A stretch of DNA of 58,213 nucleotides from Proteiniphilum sp. (GCA_015478855.1 JADMKJ010000161.1:14523-72735); one strand, 5' to 3'; positions 1 to 9,844 are shown, numbered from the stretch's first letter. Translations and numbers: made by a program. Notes: a model not told the origin generated them from the letters alone.

Positions 1-1396
1 TGCCGGAGTCATGGGAACGTCTCTCCCCTGTTTTATCGGCATCAAATGAGCGTTCACGCTGAGTGAAAGGTCTCTCTCCTCTCCTGTCTGACTTCTCCTC
101 TCCTCTGTTACGGTTGTAATCACCACGCGGTGCATCCTCACCGGTGCTTTCGCTCCTGTTGGAACGGCGATAGCCCTCTTTTGAGTTTCGTTCCTGCTGC
201 GCCTCTTTTCTTCTGCTATTCTCGCGGGAGTCATCACTCCTCGGGAGCTCTTTCCGTTTCCCGGAGAAGATCTCATACTCCCGCATCTCACACTCCAGGG
301 CGCCGTTGTAAAGGAAAAAACGATTGGAATGCTTCAGGCCGATCGCATCGAACGACTCTTTCCTGTAACTCAGGACATAGGCATTGAATCCCAGGAAGAC
401 ATGTTTCAGCCGTTCACCGATCATCGCATAGAGCGCTTCCAGCTCTTCCACTTTGATGCGTTCACCATAAGGAGGGTTGGTGATCAGCACACCTCCACCG
501 GCAGGCGCTTCGGTGTATTGCTGCAGAGGCAGCACACTCAGATCGATATATTTTTTTAATCCGGCACTCTTGATATTTTTCTCCGCGATGGCGATGGCCA
601 TGGGTGAGATATCGGAACCAATGATGCGATGAGTGAACTCGCGAGCACCGGAATCATCATTGTAAATTGTGCTGAAGAGCTCCTCATCGAAATCTTTCCA
701 TTTCTCAAACGCGAAGTGAGGACGGTGTATGCCGGGAGGAATGCCCAGCGCGATCATCGCCGCCTCAATCAACAATGTGCCCGAACCGCACATAGGATCA
801 ACAAAGGTGCTCTCACCATGCCATCCCGACTTGAGAATCATGCCTGCTGCAAGCACCTCACTCAGCGGTGCTTCTGTTTGTGCCACACGGTAACCCCGTT
901 TATGCAGCGACTCACCTGAGCTGTCGAGTGAAAGCGTACATTTGTTGTGCGCCACATGGATATTGAAGACGATATCAGGGTTGGAGACACTGACAGAGGG
1001 TCGTTTATCATACTTCTCGTTAAACCAGTCGGCAATAGCATCCTTCACCCGGTAAGCGACGAACTTTGAATGATGAAATATGTGTGAAAAGACTACGGCA
1101 TCAATTGAAAAAGTGGTGTCCAGTGTCAGAAATTGTTCCCAATCAAGCTGCTTCAGTGCCTCATATACCTCGTCGGCATTCTCTGCCTTGAATGAATAGA
1201 CCGGTTTTAAAATCCGCAACGCCGTGCGACAATGCAGGTTGGCTTTGTACATCAGTGCCTTGTCGCCGGTAAAGGAGACCATCCGCGTACCAATCTCCAC
1301 ATTGTCTGCACCCAGGGCAATCAATTCTTCAGCCAGCACATCTTCCAGTTCCGCCATGGTCTTCGCAATAAGCGGAAATTGTTGGGTTTCAATCAT
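1..1396 (-). CDS. THUMP-domain class I SAM-dependent RNA methyltransferase (RlmL-like), 3' end outside window
   Basis: The reading frame opens at the ATG at 1396 and stays open to the left edge, so at least 465 codons are present and the stop is not seen. The N-terminal part (about residues 1-160) fits the ferredoxin-like/THUMP RNA-binding region of the YcbY/RlmL family. It is followed by the SAM motif DPMCGSGT (about 779-805) and the target-base motif NPPYGER (about 460-480), which are typical of N2-guanine or N6-adenine methyltransferases acting on 23S rRNA. After the catalytic domain ends near 245, the protein continues into a charged Arg/Glu/Ser/Gly-rich tail with no predicted fold. Family relatives are cytoplasmic. 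The exact rRNA target cannot be fixed from sequence. A TATCTTTG -7 box sits 24 bp upstream of the start. Confidence 0.85.
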   Translation of the reverse strand, partial: MIETQQFPLIAKTMAELEDVLAEELIALGADNVEIGTRMVSFTGDKALMYKANLHCRTALRILKPVYSFKAENADEVYEALKQLDWEQFLTLDTTFSIDAVVFSHIFHHSKFVAYRVKDAIADWFNEKYDKRPSVSVSNPDIVFNIHVAHNKCTLSLDSSGESLHKRGYRVAQTEAPLSEVLAAGMILKSGWHGESTFVDPMCGSGTLLIEAAMIALGIPPGIHRPHFAFEKWKDFDEELFSTIYNDDSGAREFTHRIIGSDISPMAIAIAEKNIKSAGLKKYIDLSVLPLQQYTEAPAGGGVLITNPPYGERIKVEELEALYAMIGERLKHVFLGFNAYVLSYRKESFDAIGLKHSNRFFLYNGALECEMREYEIFSGKRKELPRSDDSRENSRRKEAQQERNSKEGYRRSNRSESTGEDAPRGDYNRNRGEEKSDRRGERPFTQRERSFDADKTGERRSHDSG

Positions 1397-1419
1397 CTTT
1401 TCTGTCAATTATATGGGTA

Positions 1420-1427
1420 CAAAGATA
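1420..1427 (-). promoter_or_regulatory. Bacteroidota -7 element (TATCTTTG)
   Basis: On the minus strand this matches the consensus TAnnTTTG exactly, 24 bp upstream of the RNA methyltransferase start. No clear TTTG -33 box is visible at the usual spacing. Confidence 0.5.
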
Positions 1428-1440
1428 GTCATTTTATACT

Positions 1441-2961
1441 TCACTGTTTTACCTTTATCTTCTTCACTTTCGATTCGTTTCCAAATGCATCCAGTGCCGT
1501 CACCACATAAGTGTATCTCTTTTCCCCTCCCTCGTAAGGGAGCACGAAAAAATTATCAGGTGTCACCGTGACTATATTCTCTGCCCTGTGGATGTCTGCT
1601 TTCTGCTTGTGCTGAAAACGATACACGACAAATTTCCGGGCTGTTTCAGGATTCAACGGCTCTTTCATATGTGCCCATGTAAGAAAATGCATGTCCTCCG
1701 TGAACACCTCTGTAAGCTTCTTCACAGCGTCGGGCCGTCCCTCATGCATATGGGTGTAGGCCGGGATTAACGCTTTTGTGCGATGAATATCTGTTTTCAG
1801 CATCTCTGCAACGCCGGCAAAATTATCAAGGATCTGGTAGCCATACCAGTAGCAGTTACCATGCACGAACGACATCTCACGGGTCATCTCTATTTTTGTG
1901 TCAAGCTCATTCTTATCGATGCTGCGCTTCAGATCCTGTCCGATATAGAGATGTTGCCCGAAATTGTTGGCGTTCCACCAGTGCAACAGCGTGGTGTAAT
2001 CGGCTGCAGGGTGCCCTCTCTCCCAGTATAGTTGCGGCAGGTTGTAATCGATCCATCCTTTCTCCACCCACAAACGGATGTCGGCATAGAGATCGTCATA
2101 ATTCTGCAGGCCGTTGGTCTCACTCCCACCGGGATCACTGCGTTTGTTGCGGTATATCCCGAAGGGACTGATGCCGAAGCGTACCCACGGCTTAGTGCCG
2201 GCGATGGTGTATTTAATCTGCTGAATGAGCAGGTTCACGTTGTTACGGCGCCAGTCGCCCCGTTGTGAAGATGAGAAGCCCTGTGAAGCAGAAAACTCAC
2301 TGAAACTGTGGTCATCGGGGAAAGGAGTGCCGGCAATGGGATAGGGGTAGAAATAATCATCCATGTGGATGGCATCCACATCATAGCGTGTGACGATATC
2401 ACGCACCACCTCACAGATGAAGCTTCTGTTCTCCGGCAGGCCGGGATCAAAAAAGAGCTGGTTGCCGTACTGCACAAACCGCCCGGGATAACGATTGTAG
2501 ATATGCCCGGGTGCCAGCTCGTTGCTGATATTCGTTTTCACCCTGTAGGGATTCATCCAGGCATGCAGCTCCATCCCCCGCTGGTGGCATTCATCAATGA
2601 TAAAAGCCAGCGGGTCGAACGTCGCATCATCGGGTGCTTTACCCTGCTCACCCGTTAAAAACCGGCTCCAGGGCTCCAGCTCCGATTGGTAGAACGCATC
2701 TGCTTCGGGACGGATCTGAAAAATAACCGCATTGATGCCCGCCTCATCGAGCTGTCGTACCATATCGGCAAGATAGTGCTTCATGGCGGCACTGTTCATC
2801 TGCCGGTAGCGTGACTGTCCCACCGTCTGAATCCATGCCCCCCTGAACTCCCGCTTGGGTGTGGGATCTGCTTTTTGCGTAAGGGCATTTTTGGAGGTGC
2901 CGCAGGCCGCCACCAGGACGGTCAGAAGAAGAAAGAACAACTGACGGGGTAACTTATTCAT
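1441..2961 (-). CDS. GH10-like (GHL10/DUF187, YngK-type) glycosyl hydrolase lipoprotein
   Basis: A 506-residue protein with a lipoprotein signal peptide (hydrophobic stretch, then LVAAC with the lipid-bearing Cys near residue 20). The body (about 35-370) has features of the GHL10 family: an opening with REFRGAWIQT, then RPEADAFY, HAWMNPYR and FDPGLPENR, and an acidic DAIHMDDYF segment. These form a TIM-barrel hydrolase with an acidic active site. The C-terminal 90 residues look like a fibronectin type III domain. Family members are thought to act on cell-wall or other glycans, but the substrate is not known. It lies 22 bp after the antiporter gene, so the two are probably co-transcribed. It should be anchored in the periplasm or on the surface. 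Confidence 0.85.
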   Translation of the reverse strand: MNKLPRQLFFLLLTVLVAACGTSKNALTQKADPTPKREFRGAWIQTVGQSRYRQMNSAAMKHYLADMVRQLDEAGINAVIFQIRPEADAFYQSELEPWSRFLTGEQGKAPDDATFDPLAFIIDECHQRGMELHAWMNPYRVKTNISNELAPGHIYNRYPGRFVQYGNQLFFDPGLPENRSFICEVVRDIVTRYDVDAIHMDDYFYPYPIAGTPFPDDHSFSEFSASQGFSSSQRGDWRRNNVNLLIQQIKYTIAGTKPWVRFGISPFGIYRNKRSDPGGSETNGLQNYDDLYADIRLWVEKGWIDYNLPQLYWERGHPAADYTTLLHWWNANNFGQHLYIGQDLKRSIDKNELDTKIEMTREMSFVHGNCYWYGYQILDNFAGVAEMLKTDIHRTKALIPAYTHMHEGRPDAVKKLTEVFTEDMHFLTWAHMKEPLNPETARKFVVYRFQHKQKADIHRAENIVTVTPDNFFVLPYEGGEKRYTYVVTALDAFGNESKVKKIKVKQ

Positions 2962-2983
2962 AATAAAGGTCTATCGGAATATA

Positions 2984-5053
2984 TCAGGGGATAAAAATAT
3001 AATCATCGTTCTCCAGCAGATGATCCGCCAGATGCTTCTTGGGATAAACAACTATGCGGCTGTGATCGGGGAACCTGTTCTCCATACGGGTAGGCATACT
3101 CTCCATCACCGGAAGGTGGGAGACATAACCCACGTGGGCTGAGATCATAATGATCAGATCATCTTTCCTGATCTGGTCGCCGCAGGACAAGGGATTGTCC
3201 CAGTCGACAAAAGGCTGGAATATAAAGTTTCCTGTTTTCTTTTGTACTGCAATGATCTTCTGTGTATCAGGGTGACCCAGATGGAGCACCGGCACAGAGA
3301 GTTCGGAAGAGAGGGTGGATACTTTGTCTACCCACATGCTGAACCCATCTTCCTTCTCCACCGATGGTGGAGAGATAAGCACGATCCGTTTATGTGTGAT
3401 CAGCTTCTGTTCCACATGGCATACAAAGAGATTCTTATCCATGTTCTTAATGATCAGATCAATCTTCTCACCCAGCAGCTTATCCCATAAGCCTGCCTTG
3501 CCCGGCCATCCCAGGATGACGATATCTGACATTGTCTCACGTGCCGTCCTTACGATGCCGTCCGCAGGATTATGATCGATGGTAGTGATAATATCCACAT
3601 TCACCTCAGCCGCTTTTGCCGTGGCGACAAACTCCTGCAGCCTTTTCCGGAAACTGACTATATTTTTTTCTGCCTCCCGGTTATTGGGCACCACCCCCAG
3701 GAGTGAGATCGGGTTGACCGATTTCTTATCTTTCAGCAGCAGGGCCAGCTGCACGTGGTAACCAATATGGGAGGGGTTGGCAATAGGCACCAGTATCTTC
3801 TCCTGCGCGAACTCACCCATGGCGGAGGGTGTCAGCGGTGCATTCTCTTCGCTCAGGGCTATCTTCTTTGCCGATCGCTGTGTAAAGACGGATGCTACAA
3901 TACAGGTGAGCAGAATGAGGATGATGGTCCCGTTCAGGATATACTCATCCAGTATGCCTGCCCTGTATCCTACAATGATAATGGCCAGGGTGGCAGCAGC
4001 GTGGGAGCTGCTCAACCCGAAGATAAGTGTTCTTTGCGTGGCGGTATAACTGAAAGTTTTTTGTGTGACGAAGGCAGCGATCCATTTCCCTATTAAAGCT
4101 ACTATCGTAAGTGTCAACGCCACAATAATGGTCCGGGGACCATCGAATACCACCGAAATATCCACAAGCATACCCACAGAAATCAGAAAGATCGGAATAA
4201 AAAGGGCATTACCGAAAAACTCAATCCGGTTCATCAGTGCAGATGAGTGAGGGATAAGCTTGTTCAGTGCAAGTCCTGCGGCGAATGCACCAATAATGGG
4301 TTCAATACCCCCCAGCTCCACCAGAAACCCGGCGGAGAAGACGATGAACAGCACAAAAATAAAGTTGGTATATTTTTCCGATTCAGCCTTCTGAAAGAAC
4401 CATTTGGCTATGCGCGGGACAATGAGGAAAATAATAAGAGAGAAGAGAACAAGAGAGATAAGCAGCTTCAGCAAAAAACTCAGATCCAGTCCCCCGTCAC
4501 TGCCGGAGAGGACCATCGCCAGTATGATCAGCACTGCTGTATCGGTGAGGATGGTCCCCCCAACGGTGATGGCTACCGCCTGATTTCTGGCGACACCCAT
4601 ACGGCTGACAATGGGATATGCCACCAGCGTGTGGGTAGAGAACATGCTGGCCGTGAGAAAGCTGGCATTGGCATCGTAACCCAGCAGATAAAAACATACG
4701 GGATAACCGATGAGCAAGGGGATGATAAAAGTGTAAAAACCAAACGTAAGACTTTTGTTCCGGTTCTGCTTAAACTCACCCAGATCGAGTTCCAGACCAA
4801 CAATAAACATGATATACAGCAGTCCTATGGTGGAGAATATCTCCACCCCCCCCTGGGTATGATCAATAAAGTTAAGCCCATAAGGGCCCACGATCACACC
4901 TGCCACGATCAATCCGATAATACTGGGGACATTAAAACGTTTAAGAAGTATGGGAGCCAGCAAAACAATCAGCAAAAGAATGGAGAATATCAATACCGGA
5001 TTGGTGAACGGTAGAGTAAACTCATGTTGTAATTCAGTAAGAAAATCTGCCAT
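2984..5053 (-). CDS. CPA2-family cation/proton antiporter with C-terminal USP-like domain (KefB/NapA type)
   Basis: A 689-residue inner-membrane protein. About residues 18-400 contain a dozen hydrophobic helices of the Na+/H+ exchanger fold, including the early VPSIIGLIVAGVIVGPYGLN region and a conserved helix with GGIEPIIGAFAAGLALN. Residues about 420-689 form a soluble portion resembling a universal-stress-protein pair instead of the TrkA-N domain of KefB/KefC. The protein should exchange Na+ or K+ for protons; which ion cannot be read from sequence. A minus-strand TAATTTTG box at 5115-5122 is a likely promoter. The gene is divergent from uvrA, and the GH10-like gene follows closely. Confidence 0.87.
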   Translation of the reverse strand: MADFLTELQHEFTLPFTNPVLIFSILLLIVLLAPILLKRFNVPSIIGLIVAGVIVGPYGLNFIDHTQGGVEIFSTIGLLYIMFIVGLELDLGEFKQNRNKSLTFGFYTFIIPLLIGYPVCFYLLGYDANASFLTASMFSTHTLVAYPIVSRMGVARNQAVAITVGGTILTDTAVLIILAMVLSGSDGGLDLSFLLKLLISLVLFSLIIFLIVPRIAKWFFQKAESEKYTNFIFVLFIVFSAGFLVELGGIEPIIGAFAAGLALNKLIPHSSALMNRIEFFGNALFIPIFLISVGMLVDISVVFDGPRTIIVALTLTIVALIGKWIAAFVTQKTFSYTATQRTLIFGLSSSHAAATLAIIIVGYRAGILDEYILNGTIILILLTCIVASVFTQRSAKKIALSEENAPLTPSAMGEFAQEKILVPIANPSHIGYHVQLALLLKDKKSVNPISLLGVVPNNREAEKNIVSFRKRLQEFVATAKAAEVNVDIITTIDHNPADGIVRTARETMSDIVILGWPGKAGLWDKLLGEKIDLIIKNMDKNLFVCHVEQKLITHKRIVLISPPSVEKEDGFSMWVDKVSTLSSELSVPVLHLGHPDTQKIIAVQKKTGNFIFQPFVDWDNPLSCGDQIRKDDLIIMISAHVGYVSHLPVMESMPTRMENRFPDHSRIVVYPKKHLADHLLENDDYIFIP

Positions 5054-5114
5054 TGCAATTACTATGTTGATGTGAATTTAGAGGTTACGTTCAGGCAATA
5101 ACCTCCCTCATCTA

Positions 5115-5122
5115 CAAAATTA
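5115..5122 (-). promoter_or_regulatory. Bacteroidota -7 element (TAATTTTG) for the antiporter gene
   Basis: Exact TAnnTTTG match on the minus strand, 62 bp upstream of the antiporter ATG in the 153-bp divergent gap. The -33 box is not evident. Confidence 0.4.
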
Positions 5123-5159
5123 AAAAAATATTTTGATTTATTCGACACACTCATCCTTT

Positions 5160-5187
5160 TTTGGAGTCTCGAAAGTGATTATCTTTG
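5160..5187 (+). promoter_or_regulatory. uvrA promoter (-7 TATCTTTG at 5180-5187)
   Basis: The -7 box matches TAnnTTTG exactly and lies 20 bp before the uvrA ATG. A TTTG at 5160-5163 could be the -33 box, but the 16-bp spacer is shorter than the usual 19-21. Confidence 0.5.
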
Positions 5188-5206
5188 TGGGTTATTTATT
5201 CACGCT

Positions 5207-8002
5207 ATGGACAATCAAAAACAGATAGAAATAAAGGGTGCACGGGTCAATAATCTCAAAAATATTGACGTTACCATCCCCCGCAACACCTTCACGGTGA
5301 TCACAGGCCTCTCGGGATCAGGGAAGTCTTCACTGGCTTTCGACACCCTCTATGCTGAGGGTCAACGGCGTTATGTGGAGAGCCTCTCCTCCTATGCACG
5401 ACAGTTCCTGGGGCGCATGAACAAACCGGAATGTGACTATATAAAGGGTATTCCGCCTGCAATCGCCATTGAACAGAAGACAACCTCCCGCAACCCACGT
5501 TCAACTGTAGGCACCTCCACTGAGATTTACGAATACCTGCGTCTTCTCTACGCACGTATAGGCAAAACCCTTTCACCCGTCACGGGTAAAGAGGTAAAAC
5601 GTCACTATGTCAATGATGTGGTGGAGAAAATGCATGAATATCGCCAGGGTACACGTCTGGCAGTGCTCTCTTCCGTGCAGTTACGGAATAACCGTAACTT
5701 ACGTGAGCAGCTGGAGATTCTGATGAAAGAAGGATTCACCCGTGTGGATGTGGGGGAACAGTTCTACCGCATTGATGAGTTGCTTGAACAAAAGAACCTC
5801 CCACCCGATGAAGAGGTGCTGCTGGTGATCGACCGTCTCTCCTGCTCTTCCGACAAAGCGAGTGTAAACAGGTTGAGCGACTCAGTGGAGACAGCCTTCC
5901 TTGAAGGGAACGGTGAATGTATTATCCGCTTCTGGGGCGAGAACGGCATGGAGAGCTTCCTGTTTTCAAATCGTTTTGAGGCCGACGGCATCATATTCGA
6001 GGAGCCCTCGGAAATGATGTTCAACTTTAACAGTCCCGCCGGTGCCTGTCCGAAATGTGAAGGGTTCGGCAAGATCATGGGTATCGATGAGAACCTGGTC
6101 ATCCCCGACAAAAGCCTCTCGCTCCAGGAGGAGTGCGTACAGTGCTGGAGAGGGGAAAAGATGAGTGAATGGCGGCGGGAGTTCGTTCAGAATGCCTACA
6201 AGGCCGATTTCCCGATCCATCGCGCTTATATAGATCTGACCGACGAGGAGAAGGAGATCCTCTGGAACGGACGTCACGAACTGGAGATCTATGGCATCAA
6301 TGATTTTTTCGGGATGCTCGAGAAAAATCTCTATAAGATCCAATACCGTGTGATGCTGGCACGTTATCGCGGTAAGACAGAATGCCCCCTCTGCAAGGGT
6401 GCACGCCTTAAGCCGGAAGCCCTCTACGTGAAGATCGGAGGCCTGTCGGTCTCGGAGCTGGTGCTGATGCCGGTGACAGAGCTGAAACTTTTTTTCAGTC
6501 AGCTGCAGCTGGATGATACCGATGCTGCCATTGCCGAGCGGCTGCTCACGGAGATCAACAACCGCCTGCAGTTCCTCTTGAATGTGGGACTGGGCTATCT
6601 CACCCTCAACCGTCTCTCCAACACCCTGTCGGGAGGTGAGAGCCAGCGCATCAACCTTGTCTCCTCACTGGGGAGCAGCCTTGTGGGATCACTCTATATC
6701 CTTGATGAACCGAGCATAGGTCTTCACTCCCGCGACACGCACCTGCTCATCGGGGTACTGAAGGAGCTGCAGCGTCTGGGCAACACGGTTGTGGTGGTTG
6801 AACATGATGAAGAGATCATCCGTGCAGCGGATTATATTATCGATATAGGCCCCAAGGCGGGACGACTGGGAGGAGAAGTGATGTATCAGGGTAATGTGGC
6901 GGAACTGGAGAAGGAGAGTGAGAGCTATACCGTCAGGTATCTTACCGGGGAAGAGCAGATTGAGGTCCCGGGTTCACGCCGCAAATGGAACAACTACATC
7001 GAGGTAAAAGGAGCACGTCAGAACAACCTGAAGAACATCGATGTGATGTTTCCACTGAACGTGATGACCGTAGTGACAGGTGTGAGCGGATCGGGCAAAT
7101 CCTCGCTGGTGAACGATGTGTTTTACAACGCACTGCAGCATCATTACAAGGGTACGGCGCTTGAACGTGCTGAGTTCAACACCATCTCCGGCGATATCAA
7201 GCTTATGAAAGGAGTGGAGTATGTGGACCAGAACCCCATAGGCAAATCATCCCGCTCCAATCCGGTGACCTACCTGAAGGCATTCGATGAGATCCGCAAG
7301 CTCTTCGCGGCACAACCGCTTGCAAAACAGATGGATTTCACACCGGCCTACTTCTCGTTTAATGTGGAGGGAGGACGTTGTGAGGAGTGCAAGGGTGAAG
7401 GCACCATCACCGTGGAGATGCAGTTTATGGCAGACATAAAGCTTGAGTGTGAATCATGTCACGGTAAACGTTTCTCGCCCGAGGTGATGGAGATTGAATA
7501 CCAGGGGCAGACCATCTACGATGTACTCGAGATGACCGTAAATCAGGCCATCGAGTTCTTCGGTGAACAGAAAGGAACCACAGAGAAGAAAATCACAAAG
7601 AAGATGCAACCACTGCAGGATGTGGGCCTGGGATATCTAAAGCTGGGACAATCTTCCTCAACCCTTTCGGGTGGTGAGAACCAACGGGTGAAACTGGCCT
7701 TTTATCTTGGTGAGGAGAAATCAAAACCGACCATTTTCATTTTCGATGAACCGACCACGGGTTTGCACTTTCACGATATCAAAACGCTCCTGAAAGCATT
7801 CAATGCGCTGATAGAGCGGGGACATACGGTGATCATCATTGAACACAATATGGAGGTGATCAAGTGTGCCGATCATATTATCGATATCGGACCGGAAGGC
7901 GGGAAAGAGGGGGGTTATGTGGTATGCTTCGGCACACCTGAGCAGATTACCGCCTGCGGAGAGTCACATACAGGTAAATTTTTAAAGGAGAAGCTGCCTT
8001 AA
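5207..8002 (+). CDS. uvrA: UvrA excinuclease ABC subunit A (variant with incomplete first zinc finger)
   Basis: At 931 residues this is close to the usual 940. UvrA is the damage-recognition ATPase of nucleotide excision repair and loads UvrB. Both ABC modules are intact: Walker [10 protein letters not shown] at 34-42 and GVSGSGKSS at 625-633, signature motifs [10 protein letters not shown] and [10 protein letters not shown], and Walker B with LDEPSIGL and FDEPTTGL. The C-terminal zinc finger has its four Cys (725, 728, 748, 751). The first zinc finger is not complete: CPKC at 281-284 is present, but the preceding CPxC pair found in E. coli UvrA is replaced by a Cys-free stretch. Bacteroidota often carry two UvrA copies, so this may be the divergent one. 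The gene is convergent with the DUF2752 gene, only 13 bp away. Confidence 0.92.
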   Translation: MDNQKQIEIKGARVNNLKNIDVTIPRNTFTVITGLSGSGKSSLAFDTLYAEGQRRYVESLSSYARQFLGRMNKPECDYIKGIPPAIAIEQKTTSRNPRSTVGTSTEIYEYLRLLYARIGKTLSPVTGKEVKRHYVNDVVEKMHEYRQGTRLAVLSSVQLRNNRNLREQLEILMKEGFTRVDVGEQFYRIDELLEQKNLPPDEEVLLVIDRLSCSSDKASVNRLSDSVETAFLEGNGECIIRFWGENGMESFLFSNRFEADGIIFEEPSEMMFNFNSPAGACPKCEGFGKIMGIDENLVIPDKSLSLQEECVQCWRGEKMSEWRREFVQNAYKADFPIHRAYIDLTDEEKEILWNGRHELEIYGINDFFGMLEKNLYKIQYRVMLARYRGKTECPLCKGARLKPEALYVKIGGLSVSELVLMPVTELKLFFSQLQLDDTDAAIAERLLTEINNRLQFLLNVGLGYLTLNRLSNTLSGGESQRINLVSSLGSSLVGSLYILDEPSIGLHSRDTHLLIGVLKELQRLGNTVVVVEHDEEIIRAADYIIDIGPKAGRLGGEVMYQGNVAELEKESESYTVRYLTGEEQIEVPGSRRKWNNYIEVKGARQNNLKNIDVMFPLNVMTVVTGVSGSGKSSLVNDVFYNALQHHYKGTALERAEFNTISGDIKLMKGVEYVDQNPIGKSSRSNPVTYLKAFDEIRKLFAAQPLAKQMDFTPAYFSFNVEGGRCEECKGEGTITVEMQFMADIKLECESCHGKRFSPEVMEIEYQGQTIYDVLEMTVNQAIEFFGEQKGTTEKKITKKMQPLQDVGLGYLKLGQSSSTLSGGENQRVKLAFYLGEEKSKPTIFIFDEPTTGLHFHDIKTLLKAFNALIERGHTVIIIEHNMEVIKCADHIIDIGPEGGKEGGYVVCFGTPEQITACGESHTGKFLKEKLP

Positions 8003-8015
8003 GAGGTATCACATT

Positions 8016-8399
8016 TTAGAACAGGTTTCTTCCTATCCAGAAAGCAATGATCACCGACAGCACCACGACAGCTGACCACCTCCCGAAGAAGATCTTCTCC
8101 AGCCGGGGATGGCGTTTTTTCCCGCCGAGATATTCCAGGTAAATACCCATAAAGATGTATGGCAGCGCCATCACCATAAAAGCGTTCTGCTTCAATGCAC
8201 CCAGGATGTTGAGATGCAACAGATGATGAATGGCTCTTTGCGAACCGCACCCGGGACATTCAAAACCGGTGGTGAGGAGAAAGGGACATTTGGGGAAGAA
8301 TGAATGGGTGTCGGGATCAAAAATGAAAAATAAGTACAACGCTGCCACAAGCATGATACTTATGGCAGCCGTTAATCCTATTTTAGTTACTCTGTTCAC
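8016..8399 (-). CDS. DUF2752 small membrane protein
   Basis: A 127-residue protein with three hydrophobic helices. It carries the family hallmark: a Cys-Pro pair, then TGFECPGCGSQRA followed by HHLLHLN (about residues 45-65). The role of DUF2752 is not known. The paired CxxC-like cysteines suggest metal binding or redox chemistry at the membrane surface, which is inference. It is the last gene of a four-gene leftward run with gaps of only 10-17 bp, next to two CD225 proteins. Association of DUF2752 with CD225 or TM2 proteins is, as far as I recall, a recurrent Bacteroidota arrangement. Confidence 0.8.
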   Translation of the reverse strand: MNRVTKIGLTAAISIMLVAALYLFFIFDPDTHSFFPKCPFLLTTGFECPGCGSQRAIHHLLHLNILGALKQNAFMVMALPYIFMGIYLEYLGGKKRHPRLEKIFFGRWSAVVVLSVIIAFWIGRNLF

Positions 8400-8416
8400 A
8401 ATGGATGCAAGCGTTC

Positions 8417-8860
8417 TCAGAAGTTATACCCGCTTGCACTCTCTTCAATGATGCTCTCCATATATCCCGGCATATCACCGGTTGCAAACAGAATGATCGA
8501 TACGATCCAATAAACAAGTCCAAACGAGAAAGCAATGATCGTCCACAGTCGCGCTTTCTTCGCCGCCCTCTCCGACTCATCGTACTGTCCGTTAAAGTAG
8601 AGTGAATCCACCTTTGCTGCATAGACAATCCCCACAATCCCCAGTGGGATACAGCAGAGTATCGTAGACACGATTGACTGCCATAGCCAGTTGTTGGGTT
8701 TCAGGGGTGGGATATCAACTGCCGGAGGATCCTGACGGGGAGGCTCATGATGGCGGGGTTCCTGAAGTGATGGATCCTGGAGTAGCGGTGCCTGTTGTGG
8801 CGGTACCGGGGGTGGCATCGAAGACTGATCCTCTGAGGATCGCTCTGTTTGATCTTCCAT
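8417..8860 (-). CDS. CD225/dispanin-family membrane protein
   Basis: A 147-residue protein. Residues 1-50 are Pro/Gln/Glu-rich and unfolded-looking. Residues about 55-147 have the two-helix CD225 (dispanin/IFITM-like) layout: NWLWQSIVSTILCCIPLGI, the short loop GIVYAAKVDSLYFNGQY with an Ala-rich helix after it, and a second membrane helix. Animal relatives (IFITM, PRRT2) act on membrane curvature or fusion; the bacterial role is unknown. It sits between DUF2752 and a GYF-CD225 paralogue, which suggests a small membrane complex. No catalytic motif is visible. Confidence 0.82.
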   Translation of the reverse strand: MEDQTERSSEDQSSMPPPVPPQQAPLLQDPSLQEPRHHEPPRQDPPAVDIPPLKPNNWLWQSIVSTILCCIPLGIVGIVYAAKVDSLYFNGQYDESERAAKKARLWTIIAFSFGLVYWIVSIILFATGDMPGYMESIIEESASGYNF

Positions 8861-8870
8861 ATTTTTTGTT

Positions 8871-9431
8871 TTATGTGTTCAACAATTCACCTATCCCTGC
8901 TACAGAACCCACAAAGACAAAGAGCAGTATGATCGTGACGATAATCAGCAACACCCATCCTATGGCAATCCACAATGCAATTTTGGTCCATTTGGCGGCT
9001 GAACGGGATGCTTCGGCTGAAGCAACATAATCACCCCTGTTAAAGAAAGACTCTACCTGGGCGGCATAGACAATACCTATGATCCCCAAAAGGCTAAGGA
9101 AGCTGCTGCAAAGAACGAATGGGAGGATGGTCACCAGAATAGATTCCACAAGCCATGTCTTCGGCATTGGCTGATGATCCTGTGACCCGTAGGGTGCAGC
9201 AGGCCTGTTGAATTGTGATTGCGGCATCTCTCCTGCCTGCACTGCTTCATGGGCAACGGATGAACCTGTAAAAAGAAAGCTTAACTCAGCCACCTCCTCA
9301 GCGCGCTTCCATTGTTCCATACCTTGTGTCCATACAAGTGTTTCATGCTTCACGTTCTCCTGTCTGAGTTCGTCGGGGGAGAAAGTGCCTTTCTGTTTAC
9401 CTTCGGCGTCGATGTAAAAATAGCGATTCAT
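8871..9431 (-). CDS. GYF_2 (DUF4339) plus CD225 domain membrane protein
   Basis: A 186-residue protein with two recognisable parts. Residues 1-55 match the GYF_2/DUF4339 pattern (YFYIDAEGKQKGTFSPDEL, then W at WTQGMEQW), a small domain proposed to bind proline-rich peptides. Residues about 90-186 are a CD225 module with two membrane helices and the GIVYAAQVESFFNRGDY loop, clearly paralogous to the next gene. One attractive reading is that the GYF domain binds the Pro-rich N-terminus of the neighbouring CD225 protein, but that is inference. The start codon is 11 bp after the upstream lipoprotein gene. Confidence 0.82.
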   Translation of the reverse strand: MNRYFYIDAEGKQKGTFSPDELRQENVKHETLVWTQGMEQWKRAEEVAELSFLFTGSSVAHEAVQAGEMPQSQFNRPAAPYGSQDHQPMPKTWLVESILVTILPFVLCSSFLSLLGIIGIVYAAQVESFFNRGDYVASAEASRSAAKWTKIALWIAIGWVLLIIVTIILLFVFVGSVAGIGELLNT

Positions 9432-9442
9432 AGTTTTTGATA

Positions 9443-9844
9443 TTATTTATAATCTTCCGGGTTAATTCTTAAGGTACGTATATTATTGTTATTTTCATCA
9501 GTATAGATATATTCAATCACTACATTGTTTTCTGTAAATATTCGCAGATCGGCATTGGTGGAAAACGCTGTTTTCATATTTTTCACTAGAGCCTGTGACA
9601 TGTTCTCAAGTAATGAATCGGGATTATTAGTGTTCACCACACTGTAATGATAGCGGAATACATTATCGGGAGTAACGGTGGCTTCCTCAAGACGTGTGTA
9701 CTGATCGAGCATCACCGGTGTAGACGCATTAAGTCCCGTTGCTATCTGCACAAGTTTCTTATGCAACTCCTTGTCACCTCTGTTACACTGTATGATCAGC
9801 AATGAAATGAAAATCACTGAGAGAATAAAGAAAGTTTTTCGCAT
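9443..9844 (-). CDS. Hypothetical lipoprotein
   Basis: 133 residues. The N-terminus is a hydrophobic signal with LLIIQCNRG, so Cys at about 20 is the likely lipidation site. The mature part is about 110 residues of mixed alpha/beta composition ending in EDYK, and I do not recognise a family. It is the first gene of the leftward run that continues with GYF-CD225, CD225 and DUF2752, and a TATTTTTG -7 box (9863-9870) lies 19 bp upstream. Its place in the operon suggests it works with the CD225 proteins in the envelope. Confidence 0.7.
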   Translation of the reverse strand: MRKTFFILSVIFISLLIIQCNRGDKELHKKLVQIATGLNASTPVMLDQYTRLEEATVTPDNVFRYHYSVVNTNNPDSLLENMSQALVKNMKTAFSTNADLRIFTENNVVIEYIYTDENNNNIRTLRINPEDYK

